Assembly: GCA_030681145.1 (NCBI GenBank)
Contig: JAUXXK010000436.1
Location: forward strand, 1-9,120
Reading direction: 5' to 3'
DNA from: Methanobacteriaceae archaeon
GTDB taxonomy: Archaea; Methanobacteriota; Methanobacteria; Methanobacteriales; Methanobacteriaceae
DNA: 9,120 nucleotides
Made by a program: the position numbers and the translations under genes. The number at the start of each line of letters is the position of its first letter. Position 1 is the first letter of the stretch. Below, one piece after another: positions 1 through 6,637 of this stretch. Under the pieces are notes generated by a model that saw nothing but the letters and a program-made list of their open reading frames with translations, was not told the DNA's origin and did not search any database.

Positions 1-1455
1 CTGGATATAATTATTGTCTTAGATTACCAAGGAGATATAACTTATGCAAGTCCGTCATTAGAAAAAGTATTTGGTTATAAAGTTCCTGAGTTTTTAGGCT
101 TCAATATATTTGATTTTATTCATCACCATGACTCACTCCGACTTAAAGAAGCTTTAAAAGATAATATAAAAAATTCTGGCTCAAATGTTGACTTTGAAGT
201 ACGCTGTCAGCATGAATCAGGGCACTGGCTTTCTTGCCAAATGGTTGCTCAGAATTTAATTAGTGATCCTGCAGTCAGAGGGATAGTTCTCAATATTCGA
301 GATATAACTCAACGAAAACAGGCTGAAATAGCTCGAAATAACTTGGAAGAGATGTATGGTGCTTTGATAACTGCTAGCCCTGATGGATTTATTTCCATAG
401 ATCTGGATGGAAAAATAAATTATGTTTCTGAAAAAGCGGCTTTTATGATGGGTTGGGGGAATGGAAAAAAACTAATTTCTGAAACAATTTTTAATATAAT
501 AATCCCAGAAGAAAATGAATTATTCGTTAAGAACATGAAAATTGTTAGAGATATAGGTGCTCTTAGAAACATAGAGCACAATGCTTATAAACGGGATGGG
601 GACATTTTTATAGCTGAAATGAACATGGCCCTTACCCAGGATTCCAAAGAAAATCCTAAAGGTTTTATTGTCACTATTCGGGATATTACATATCGTAAAA
701 AAATGGAAAAAAAGGTTAGAACCTCTTTAAAAGAAAAAGAAATTCTTTTAAAAGAAGTTCACCATCGAGTTAAAAATAATATGCAAATAATTTCTAGTTT
801 AATAGGACTTCAATCAGAACATGTTCATGATAAAAAGACCAAGGAACTGTTTGAAGATAGTAAGAACAGAATAAGATCTATGGCTTTAATACATGAGAAA
901 TTGTATGGTTCAGAGGGTATGGAAAAAGTTGATTTCTCTGAATATTTAAAAAGCCTAGTAAATTCTCTTGAGAGATCATATTTGCATAAAAACGATATTG
1001 AGATAATTATTGATGTTGTTGATGTTTCATTGGATATTGATCAAGCTATTACATGTGGTTTGATATTAAATGAATTAATCTCAAATAGTTTAAAATATGC
1101 ATTTCCAAAAAATATTATTTCTGGAGATTCTTATAAATCTGATATCTTGATTGGTTTAAAAGGTAATGATATATCGGGATATGCCGAAAATTCATCTATT
1201 GAAACAGTAAATTCTGATATTGATTCATTAACAACACCTTTAATATCAATTACAGCATGTTCAAATGAGGGAAAAATTATAATAAATGTCGCGGACAATG
1301 GTGTGGGACTTCCAAAAGGAATAAATTTTGAAAATACTGAATCGCTTGGTTTACAAATTGTTTCTACTTTAGTATCTCAGTTGGAGGGGACCATTATTTT
1401 GGATAATGATTATGGGGCTAGATTCATTATTGAATTTAAAGAAAAAAAGTTTTAA
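1..1455 (+). CDS. PAS-domain sensor histidine kinase, HisKA_2 type (5' end outside window)
   Basis: Signal-sensing protein kinase that should autophosphorylate on histidine and pass the phosphate to a response regulator, none of which is in this window. The frame is open from base 1, so the ATG at 241 is internal and the gene is 5'-truncated by the window; 484 residues are visible. Numbering from base 1: first PAS/PAC about 1-105, closing in IRDITQRKQ; second PAS/PAC about 118-235, closing in IRDITYRKK; HisKA_2 dimerisation and phosphoacceptor region about 240-335 with motif EVHHRVKNN, probable acceptor His255; ATPase domain with N-box NELISNSLKYAFP near 357-369, G-box DNGVGLP near 432-438 and a later SLGLQIV. 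No membrane helix is seen in this part, so it may be cytoplasmic. Odd: about 62 residues separate the N-box from the G-box, roughly 30-40 more than usual. Family assignment is firm; the signal sensed is unknown. Confidence 0.93.
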   Translation: MDIIIVLDYQGDITYASPSLEKVFGYKVPEFLGFNIFDFIHHHDSLRLKEALKDNIKNSGSNVDFEVRCQHESGHWLSCQMVAQNLISDPAVRGIVLNIRDITQRKQAEIARNNLEEMYGALITASPDGFISIDLDGKINYVSEKAAFMMGWGNGKKLISETIFNIIIPEENELFVKNMKIVRDIGALRNIEHNAYKRDGDIFIAEMNMALTQDSKENPKGFIVTIRDITYRKKMEKKVRTSLKEKEILLKEVHHRVKNNMQIISSLIGLQSEHVHDKKTKELFEDSKNRIRSMALIHEKLYGSEGMEKVDFSEYLKSLVNSLERSYLHKNDIEIIIDVVDVSLDIDQAITCGLILNELISNSLKYAFPKNIISGDSYKSDILIGLKGNDISGYAENSSIETVNSDIDSLTTPLISITACSNEGKIIINVADNGVGLPKGINFENTESLGLQIVSTLVSQLEGTIILDNDYGARFIIEFKEKKF

Positions 1456-1485
1456 TTACTAAATGATTTTATGTTTCGAAGCTTA

Positions 1486-1491
1486 TTTTTT
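1486..1491 (+). terminator. Oligo-T tract after the histidine kinase
   Basis: A T6 run lies about 30 bases after the kinase stop codon in the AT-rich gap (1456-1620) between the convergent kinase and cofG. Archaeal RNA polymerase can terminate on oligo-T alone, so this is a candidate terminator. No convincing stem precedes it. I saw nothing else in this gap. Confidence 0.3.
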
Positions 1492-1620
1492 AAATTTATA
1501 ATAAAGAGATATTTATAATATTTTTAAGGAAAAATCTATTTAAAATAATTTATAAAAACAGAATCAATAATAATCAATATAATGAGCATCCCATTGATAT
1601 TTAATATTTATAATACTAAA

Positions 1621-2730
1621 TTATATATTCATTTTGTATTTTAGTTTTATTTTTTCTATTTTTTCAAGAATGTTAGTGCTTAAGAACTTTGAATTAATGT
1701 ATTCGGGGTATACGGGAAGTCTTTCTCTCATTGAAAATCCTGTATCATATGTGAGACGTTTTAGTTCATTTATTTCTGGCCATGGTGCTTCGGGATTTAC
1801 ATAATCCTTGCTTAATGGTGAAATTCCTCCCCAATCATCTGCTCCAGCCAGAAGAAACATTTGTGATGTTTCTTTATTGAGGTTCGGGGGTACTTGGATA
1901 CTCACATCTGGAAAAATGAGCTTGGCCACTGCCACGGTTTTCAAAACTGCCATAAGTGAAGGTTCGGGGTGGCTTTCCATTGGGATACCTGGTTTGGATC
2001 TAAAATTTTGGATTATTATTTCCTGAATATGTCCATATTTATTCTGTATGCGTCTTAACTCTAGCAACGATTGAGCACGCTCTTCCAGAGTTTCGCCAAT
2101 TCCTATAAGAAGTCCGGTGGTAAATGGAATCTTTAATCTGCCTGCATTTTCTATGGTTTGAGTTCGAAGCCATGGATTTTTCCCAGGGCTATTTATATGA
2201 GCTTCCGTTTGCATTAAACGGGGACTTGAATTTTCCAGCATTAGCCCCATGGATGCATTAACTTCTTTTAACATTTTCAGTTCTTTTTTACTTACTATCC
2301 CCGGATTACTATGTGGTAAAAGATCTGTACTCTTTAAAGTTTCTTCACATATATAATAAAGATATTCGCTCATGTTTTCAAAGCCTATCTTTTCTAAAAT
2401 ATTTCTTATATCTTTTATTTGATCAGATCTCTCCCCAAATGTGAATAATGCTTCTTTACAACCATATTTTTCTGATTTTTTTAAATTTGATATTATATCC
2501 TCTGGAAACATTAATATTTGCTTTCCTAATTCTTTAGGATCTTTTCGGAAAGTGCAGTAACCACAAGTATTTCTACAAACTTCGGTTAGAGGGATAAAAA
2601 TATTTTTAGAAAAAGTAATGATGGTGTTATCTCTTTTAGAATTAGCGGATATCATTAAATCAAGAATAGCACTACTTTTGGAACTTAAAAGTTCTACTAT
2701 TTCATTTTTTGAAAATTTGAATAAATTCAT
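1621..2730 (-). CDS. cofG: 7,8-didemethyl-8-hydroxy-5-deazariboflavin (FO) synthase, CofG subunit
   Basis: Radical SAM enzyme that works with CofH to make FO, the deazaflavin chromophore of coenzyme F420, from a tyrosine-derived adduct and 5-amino-6-ribitylaminouracil. The 369-residue protein appears complete. Residues 52-59 hold the CX3CX2C cluster motif (Cys52, Cys56, Cys59) that binds the 4Fe-4S cluster and SAM. Further family signatures are LMLENSSPRL near 163-172, GRLKIPFTTGLLIGIGET near 197-214, and PPNLNKE followed by AGADDWGGISPL near 281-306. The ATG start is supported by GGTGG (minus strand, 2738-2742) seven bases upstream. It lies 45 bases downstream of a small uncharacterised gene and beyond mptA on the same strand, so the three may be cotranscribed. 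CofH is not in the window; in archaea the two subunits are commonly separate genes rather than the fused FbiC of actinobacteria. Family assignment is firm. Confidence 0.95.
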   Translation of the reverse strand: MNLFKFSKNEIVELLSSKSSAILDLMISANSKRDNTIITFSKNIFIPLTEVCRNTCGYCTFRKDPKELGKQILMFPEDIISNLKKSEKYGCKEALFTFGERSDQIKDIRNILEKIGFENMSEYLYYICEETLKSTDLLPHSNPGIVSKKELKMLKEVNASMGLMLENSSPRLMQTEAHINSPGKNPWLRTQTIENAGRLKIPFTTGLLIGIGETLEERAQSLLELRRIQNKYGHIQEIIIQNFRSKPGIPMESHPEPSLMAVLKTVAVAKLIFPDVSIQVPPNLNKETSQMFLLAGADDWGGISPLSKDYVNPEAPWPEINELKRLTYDTGFSMRERLPVYPEYINSKFLSTNILEKIEKIKLKYKMNI

Positions 2731-2775
2731 TACTTTTCCACCAAAAAAGATTATTGATATAAATAAAACGATTTC

Positions 2776-3216
2776 TTATTTTTCAGTACTTGCTATCACA
2801 ATTTCCACAAAACAAGGTCCAATATCACTTTTATCTTTCCACATAACAACAAAAAAACCTGCTTTATCAGTTAAACCCATTTTATACTCAACAATGCAGT
2901 TCATAGATTCTAAAGATTCTTTTAAATGTTCTATTCCTCCAGCATTAGTTTCTACATTTATATCAACATCTGAGCGTATTTTTTCGTCCATTAATCCGAT
3001 TAAATTCGTTGCTTCGTCAGAAAACATATTTATTTCCTTTGCATTGATTGAAGAAACAAGCCCATCTAATTCTTCGCCCATATTTTCTGCATTAATTCGC
3101 TTACGAGATCTTCCACGAACAATAAGTATATTTTTCGAATCTAAAGCGGCTTTTGAGCCATCAAAAGCTTCTAAATAACCCATTATATTTCCTGCAATTT
3201 TGTGTAATACTATCAA
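2776..3216 (-). CDS. Conserved methanogen protein of unknown function, possibly DUF2120
   Basis: Small soluble protein of about 146 residues with no known function. It resembles a family I recall as DUF2120 from Methanobacteriales, but I cannot confirm that from sequence alone. It has no signal peptide or membrane helix and looks like an alpha/beta fold: an opening hydrophobic strand, a basic RGRSRKR patch near residue 35, a long mixed-charge middle, and a closing strand pair around FFVVMWKD and CFVEIVIAS. Start choice: a TTG at 3222 directly abuts the GAGGTGG ribosome binding site (minus strand, 3224-3230) and is too close to it, whereas the TTG at 3216 sits about eight bases from GAGGTG, so I prefer 3216. 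It lies between mptA (123 bases upstream) and cofG (45 bases downstream), which hints at a role tied to cofactor synthesis, but that is context only. Confidence 0.75.
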   Translation of the reverse strand: MIVLHKIAGNIMGYLEAFDGSKAALDSKNILIVRGRSRKRINAENMGEELDGLVSSINAKEINMFSDEATNLIGLMDEKIRSDVDINVETNAGGIEHLKESLESMNCIVEYKMGLTDKAGFFVVMWKDKSDIGPCFVEIVIASTEK

Positions 3217-3223
3217 TCTCAAT

Positions 3224-3230
3224 CCACCTC
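3224..3230 (-). promoter_or_regulatory. Ribosome binding site deciding the start of the small gene upstream of cofG
   Basis: The minus strand reads GAGGTGG, a strong match to the methanogen anti-Shine-Dalgarno. Its spacing favours the TTG at 3216 over the TTG at 3222. Confidence 0.6.
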
Positions 3231-3310
3231 ACTTAATAATGGAATAAATTTAATTCAAAAATTAATGAGTCGTTAACTAAATTATTAATAAATAAGGCAA
3301 ATAATAAAAT

Positions 3311-3331
3311 CATTAAAAATATAATTTAATG
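3311..3331 (-). terminator. AT-rich hairpin just after mptA
   Basis: Perfect 7-bp inverted repeat CATTAAA / TTTAATG with a 7-base loop, starting nine bases past the mptA stop codon in the transcribed direction and followed by T-rich sequence. It could terminate or partly attenuate transcription between mptA and the next gene, but the stem is almost all A-T and may be chance in such AT-rich DNA. Confidence 0.3.
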
Positions 3332-3339
3332 AGAGGAAT

Positions 3340-4296
3340 CTATTTATTTTTTTGATTAATTCCTTCCATTTCATATTTTAATTCACCCATGGTGGCTACT
3401 TTTTCTGCAAATGCATCGTGGCGATGAATACTTTCTTCATTTACTTGTCTTACTGTTACCATGGTATCGTCAGGTAGGTGAGAAAATTCATATACTATCC
3501 TCTGAACCATATTTCGAACACAATCTTCCACAAACATAGGATTTTTGTGTGCTTGAACCACAATTGCATTCTCATCTGGTCTTTTAAGAAGTTCACAAAC
3601 CGAAGAACTCATTGAATCTTCAATAATTCGTATAAGATCTTCTCCACGAATCACATGGTCTTCTGGAACTTCAATCATCACCATTCCTCGACCTCTCTGA
3701 TTGTGTGAAGAGAATGAAACGGTATCCAGTACTTTTTCAGTAGTTTCTTCATCTAAGAATTTTAATAATTCTTGTTTAGATGATTCTTTAACAGATTCCA
3801 AGGCACAAGGACATACGGTCATTCCTACTACTTCTACACCAACCATCTTACGTATTACTACTTTATCTCCGTTTCTATAGCCAACAGCATCGGCCATTAA
3901 TTTACTCATTTCTTGAGTTTTGAGATTAGTCACAGGAGACTTTTTTAGGAACATGTAATCACTTTTCATGCTCACTTCAGCTCTTTTGGCGTATTTATGC
4001 TTTTTTAGCAGGGAATTAACTATTTCTGCACATAAAGATTCTATTTCCACGGCATTATTTTCTAAAGTCTCTTCTAGTACTTCACTTATAGCTTCGGGGC
4101 TTCTAGACATATGAATGCCCCTTTTAGTACTTGGAAGGTCCACAAATGCATCAAATGTTGGTAAAAGGACAATAGGCCTTTTCACATCTCTTTCAATTTT
4201 TAAAAGCTTTTTAACTCCAGTAACTCCTACCCTTGTAAGATAGACTGGTATACTTGGAAGTTTTTCTTGTGTATCTGGAAAACATACATAACCCAA
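3340..4296 (-). CDS. mptA: GTP cyclohydrolase MptA (tetrahydromethanopterin biosynthesis)
   Basis: Archaeal metal-dependent GTP cyclohydrolase of the FolE2/MptA superfamily (COG1469). It converts GTP to 7,8-dihydroneopterin 2',3'-cyclic phosphate, the first step towards tetrahydromethanopterin, the C1 carrier of methanogenesis; the characterised enzyme needs Fe(II). Counted from a GTG at 4305, motifs are LTRVGVTGVKKLLKIERD (23-40), LLPTFDAFVDLPS (47-59), RGIHMSR (62-68), MTVCPCA (162-168), SSHNQRGRG (199-207), KRPDE (241-245), QAHKNPMFVED (251-261) and IHRHDAFA (293-300). All expected blocks are present and the length is normal. Start: the GTG at 4305 has no ribosome binding site of its own and is itself part of GGGGTGG, which sits five bases before a TTG at 4296. 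The same GGTGG spacing precedes other starts here, so I choose the TTG, giving 318 residues; 4305 remains possible. An unusual dyad lies just upstream. Family assignment is firm. Confidence 0.95.
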   Translation of the reverse strand: MGYVCFPDTQEKLPSIPVYLTRVGVTGVKKLLKIERDVKRPIVLLPTFDAFVDLPSTKRGIHMSRSPEAISEVLEETLENNAVEIESLCAEIVNSLLKKHKYAKRAEVSMKSDYMFLKKSPVTNLKTQEMSKLMADAVGYRNGDKVVIRKMVGVEVVGMTVCPCALESVKESSKQELLKFLDEETTEKVLDTVSFSSHNQRGRGMVMIEVPEDHVIRGEDLIRIIEDSMSSSVCELLKRPDENAIVVQAHKNPMFVEDCVRNMVQRIVYEFSHLPDDTMVTVRQVNEESIHRHDAFAEKVATMGELKYEMEGINQKNK

Positions 4297-4302
4297 AGTT
4301 TC

Positions 4303-4309
4303 CACCCCG
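4303..4309 (-). promoter_or_regulatory. Ribosome binding site deciding the mptA start
   Basis: The minus strand reads GGGGTGG, five bases before the in-frame TTG at 4296. This parallels the GGTGG sites before cofG, the small gene at 3216 and the DUF2953 gene, and argues against the overlapping GTG at 4305 as initiator. Confidence 0.5.
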
Positions 4310-4310
4310 A

Positions 4311-4361
4311 TTAGTCCCGGTATTCAATTAATAAATAATCAATACCGGGCATTTCTGGCAT
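4311..4361 (-). other. Candidate 16-codon mini-ORF ahead of mptA
   Basis: On the minus strand an ATG at 4361 opens a short frame reading MPEMPGIDYLLIEYRD, with a second in-frame ATG at 4352. It ends with TAA at 4311-4313, only five bases before the GTG at 4305. It fully contains the dyad at 4316-4349. No good ribosome binding site precedes it, so translation is doubtful. It matters only if transcription starts upstream, for example from the TATA-like box at 4409-4416. Confidence 0.25.
4316..4349 (-). promoter_or_regulatory. Perfect 9-bp dyad around an AT-rich core: candidate mptA operator or leader hairpin
   Basis: Bases 4316-4324 (CCCGGTATT) and 4341-4349 (AATACCGGG) are exact inverted complements around a 16-base core made almost wholly of A and T. 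The GC-rich arms stand out in very AT-rich DNA. Read on the minus strand, the core contains TTATTTATTAA, which could be a TATA box whose start site, about 26 bases on, falls next to the GGGGTGG ribosome binding site. That would make the dyad an operator flanking the promoter. If transcription instead starts upstream, it would form an RNA hairpin just before the mptA start. No T-run follows it on the minus strand, so it is not a terminator for the upstream gene. Confidence 0.55.
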
Positions 4362-4408
4362 CTATTTTTTTAAGTTATTCAATATTTTTATCTAAGATTT
4401 TTGTATCG

Positions 4409-4416
4409 ATTTATAA
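4409..4416 (-). promoter_or_regulatory. Alternative TATA-like box for mptA
   Basis: The minus strand reads TTATAAAT, close to the archaeal TATA consensus. A start site about 26 bases downstream would give mptA a leader of about 80-90 bases carrying the dyad and mini-ORF. TATA-like strings are common in such AT-rich DNA, so this is weak. Confidence 0.3.
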
Positions 4417-4483
4417 TGTAATGTTATTTGTATTTATTTAATATAAAATGTGATGAATATTTATATTAGGTATAATGACATAG

Positions 4484-4494
4484 AAAAATAAAAA
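4484..4494 (-). terminator. Double oligo-T tract after the DUF2100-like gene
   Basis: The minus strand reads TTTTTATTTTT about 80-95 bases past the stop codon at 4577. Oligo-T tracts suffice for termination in many archaea, so this is the best candidate end for the transcript of the two genes upstream. Confidence 0.35.
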
Positions 4495-4576
4495 TTAGTT
4501 TTAATGTATATTAAATGATTTTATTTAGTTTTCATATACTTTTAGAGGAATAGTTGATTTCAAGTAATTTATAAAA

Positions 4577-5269
4577 TTAATTTGGCTGTGTTGCGCATAA
4601 AATTAGTTCAATTAACCTATCTACTTTAATATCTTTTAAATCTTTTTCTAAATTAACAAAAGCATTATAATTTTCTTTCGCACGTTTTCCAAGAATATTC
4701 CCATTTAAATCTGGCTCTGCAACCACTAAAACATATTTTAAGTTCATTTTATCCATTTTTCGAATTATATCATTTTGCACATGCTCTATTTTCTTTGAAA
4801 TTCCATTAAGGGCAGTATCGGGGATTTTTGGATTAATCTTTTTCATATCTTCAGCTTTCAAGGGAACCCCTGCTACCACAATTTGCTGAACATTAATTCC
4901 AAGTTTAATTAAGGATTTTTTGAAGTTATTTTTGGTGGTAATAATCAGCAATTCATGTGATAAATCACTAATCTTTTCTTCACTTTTTGGTTTTTCTATT
5001 ACACCAAAATCTGATAGTATTCCATTAATATTTTCACGTGCATCTAATATTTTACTGGTAAATAACTTCGATTCCTCTAAATTTAGTTTATGAAAAGGCA
5101 AACTAGAATAGATAAAATCATCAGCTTCTATTAAATCTTTTAGAGTTTTATCAAAAAGTTCAACATTTATAATTCCTTCTTGAGCTTCTTTAATTACCTC
5201 AGTTTTGTTTTCTACACTTGCAGCTTTTTTAATTAAATTTTCGGCTTGATTAAATCTATTTTTATCCAT
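4577..5269 (-). CDS. Conserved archaeal protein of unknown function, DUF2100-like
   Basis: Soluble protein of 230 residues with no known function; it resembles the archaeal DUF2100 family by recollection of its central block. The N-terminal half (about 1-100) is helical and charged. The most conserved-looking part is about 105-190: a strand HELLIITTKNNFKKSL, then IVVAGVPL, then MKKINPKIPD, then KYVLVVAEPD, which suggests an alternating alpha/beta fold. There is no signal peptide, membrane helix or metal motif. Start: the frame can be extended to a TTG at 5281, but that codon overlaps the GAGGGG ribosome binding site, which lies four bases before the ATG at 5269, so ATG is chosen. The deacetylase-family gene ends 39 bases upstream on the same strand, so the two are probably cotranscribed; whether they work together is unknown. 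Confidence 0.8.
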   Translation of the reverse strand: MDKNRFNQAENLIKKAASVENKTEVIKEAQEGIINVELFDKTLKDLIEADDFIYSSLPFHKLNLEESKLFTSKILDARENINGILSDFGVIEKPKSEEKISDLSHELLIITTKNNFKKSLIKLGINVQQIVVAGVPLKAEDMKKINPKIPDTALNGISKKIEHVQNDIIRKMDKMNLKYVLVVAEPDLNGNILGKRAKENYNAFVNLEKDLKDIKVDRLIELILCATQPN

Positions 5270-5308
5270 AAAACCCCTCAATAACGTTTAGAGTAACTGA
5301 TCAATCGG

Positions 5309-6430
5309 TTAAAATTTGAAGAACGGTGAAAAAATGTCTTTTATTAAATATGAGCTTTGCTTTACATCTGGGGAAACCATAAACTTTTCCAGATAATATC
5401 TTTCTATCTCTTCTTTAGACTTATATTTTATTTCATTTTTGTTAATATGGAATGTTTCAGATGTTTTTTGATTACTTTGGGAATAATTATCACTATCATT
5501 ATTATCTGAAATAAGTGCTGGTTCTAGGCCCACAATAAAACTTAGGTTTGAATTGGACAAAGCCTCTAAATTATAACCTCCTTCAAGTAAAGATATTATA
5601 TTGATATTTTTTTCGATTAAATATTGACTTATCCATGCGTAAAAATATTCATTAACATTAATGCCTGAAAGAGGATCATTAACATGAGCATCAAAACCTG
5701 CCTCGACAAAAAGTACTTGGGGGCGGAATTCTTTCAGCACAGGCTCCAAAATCTCCTTTAAAATCCATATATAATCAGTATTATTAGAACCTATGGGCAT
5801 GGGGATATTAATGTTGTAACCTTCCCCTTTTCCACTTCCTTGTTCTTCAATAAATCCTTTTCCTGGAAATAAGGTTTTAGGGTCCTGATGGATTGAAATA
5901 TAAAGGATATTCGGATCATTATAAAATATTTCTGCAGTTCCATTCCCATAATGAACATCAAAGTCAATTATGCAGATTTTATGAAGGCCATAATTTCTAA
6001 TCAAATATTTCAAGGCAATGGCCACATTATTGAATATACAAAACCCCATGGATTTATGGGCTGTGGCATGATGTCCGGGAGGTCTTGAAATGGAGTAAGA
6101 CCACTTTTCACCGTTCATAATAGATTTAGATGCGGCTATGGCTCCTCCTGCTGATAAAAGTGCAGTATGATAACTTTGGGAGCTAGCATAGGTATCCAAG
6201 TCGAGGTAACCGCCACCCTTTTTACAAAAATCTTGAATAAAATGAATATGACTTGAGCTGTGAACTGCTAAAATATCTGATATATCGCACGATTCTGGCT
6301 CTAAAAGGCTAATTTTATTAAAAATACCTATTTTCGAAAATTTTGTGATTATAGCATCCGTTCTACTTTTATTTTCAATGTGGTCATTTTTTTGATGATT
6401 ATTATATTTGGGGGAGTAAAATATTGCCAT
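5309..6430 (-). CDS. Histone deacetylase-family zinc hydrolase (AcuC/HdaH-like)
   Basis: Arginase/deacetylase-fold zinc amidohydrolase, expected to remove acetyl groups from lysines, polyamines or related amines; the archaeal substrate is not known from this sequence. Counting from the ATG at 6430 (373 residues): RPPGHHA at 116-122 with the catalytic His pair 120-121, DFDVHYGNGT at 156-165 with zinc ligands Asp158 and His160, AGFDAHVNDPLSG with third zinc ligand Asp247, and LEGGYN with the transition-state Tyr286. All active-site residues are present, so it should be an active enzyme. The core ends near residue 305; the last 65 or so residues form a polar Asn/Ser/Lys-rich tail that I do not recognise. 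A GTG at 6445 is an alternative start, but homologues begin close to the MAIFYSPKY segment, which supports the ATG. No good ribosome binding site precedes it, and a TATA-like box sits so close that the mRNA may be leaderless. First gene of a likely pair with the DUF2100-like gene. Confidence 0.93.
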   Translation of the reverse strand: MAIFYSPKYNNHQKNDHIENKSRTDAIITKFSKIGIFNKISLLEPESCDISDILAVHSSSHIHFIQDFCKKGGGYLDLDTYASSQSYHTALLSAGGAIAASKSIMNGEKWSYSISRPPGHHATAHKSMGFCIFNNVAIALKYLIRNYGLHKICIIDFDVHYGNGTAEIFYNDPNILYISIHQDPKTLFPGKGFIEEQGSGKGEGYNINIPMPIGSNNTDYIWILKEILEPVLKEFRPQVLFVEAGFDAHVNDPLSGINVNEYFYAWISQYLIEKNINIISLLEGGYNLEALSNSNLSFIVGLEPALISDNNDSDNYSQSNQKTSETFHINKNEIKYKSKEEIERYYLEKFMVSPDVKQSSYLIKDIFSPFFKF

Positions 6431-6453
6431 GAAATAACTATCCACTGTTAAAT

Positions 6454-6461
6454 TTTAAATA
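6454..6461 (-). promoter_or_regulatory. TATA-like box of the deacetylase-family gene
   Basis: The minus strand reads TATTTAAA centred about 27 bases before the ATG at 6430. Archaeal transcription starts about 26 bases from the box centre, so the message would begin at or next to the start codon, which fits the lack of a ribosome binding site. It lies in the roughly 200-base divergent gap (6431-6637), which also holds the gerW promoter. Confidence 0.35.
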
Positions 6462-6587
6462 CCAATTAAAAATTTTTTCAGTCTTACTCTTATTATTTAA
6501 CTTATTTATTCAGAAACCTATTTATTATTTCTTTTACATAGTATACTTTGAATACTTTTATCTGAGAACTTCATTGAGAATTTAAGA

Positions 6588-6599
6588 TTAATATATTTT
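6588..6599 (+). promoter_or_regulatory. TATA-like promoter element of the gerW-like gene
   Basis: TTAATATATTTT is a good archaeal TATA match. A start site about 26 bases from its centre falls near 6620, just before the ribosome binding site GAGGGGAG (about 6624-6631), giving a short leader of about 18 bases. Confidence 0.5.
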
Positions 6600-6637
6600 A
6601 TTTGATAATATAAAAATAAATTAGAGGGGAGTTATTA

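Larger units (their letters stand above)
4297..4576. other. Gene-free region upstream of mptA
   Basis: About 280 bases between mptA and the DUF2100-like gene. It holds the dyad (4316-4349), a mini-ORF (4311-4361), a TATA-like box on the minus strand (TTATAAAT at 4409-4416, predicted start near 4386) and a minus-strand double T5 tract (4484-4494). The rest is AT-rich sequence with no recognisable RNA gene or repeat. Confidence 0.5.

Noticed and set aside
241..1455. ATG at 241 as the start of the kinase gene
   Set aside because: The frame is open to base 1 and upstream codons encode clear PAS-domain sequence that continues into this protein, so the ATG is internal.
1808..2026. Plus-strand open frame of 72 codons
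   Set aside because: Fully antisense to conserved cofG sequence with no family resemblance.
2618..3178. Plus-strand open frame of 186 codons
   Set aside because: It lies opposite the end of cofG and the small minus-strand gene, has Ser/Ile/Phe-rich composition typical of an antisense frame, and lacks a ribosome binding site.
4316..4349. Dyad as a transcription terminator for the DUF2100-like gene
   Set aside because: No T-run follows it on the minus strand, it is over 220 bases past that gene's stop, and a double oligo-T tract lies closer.
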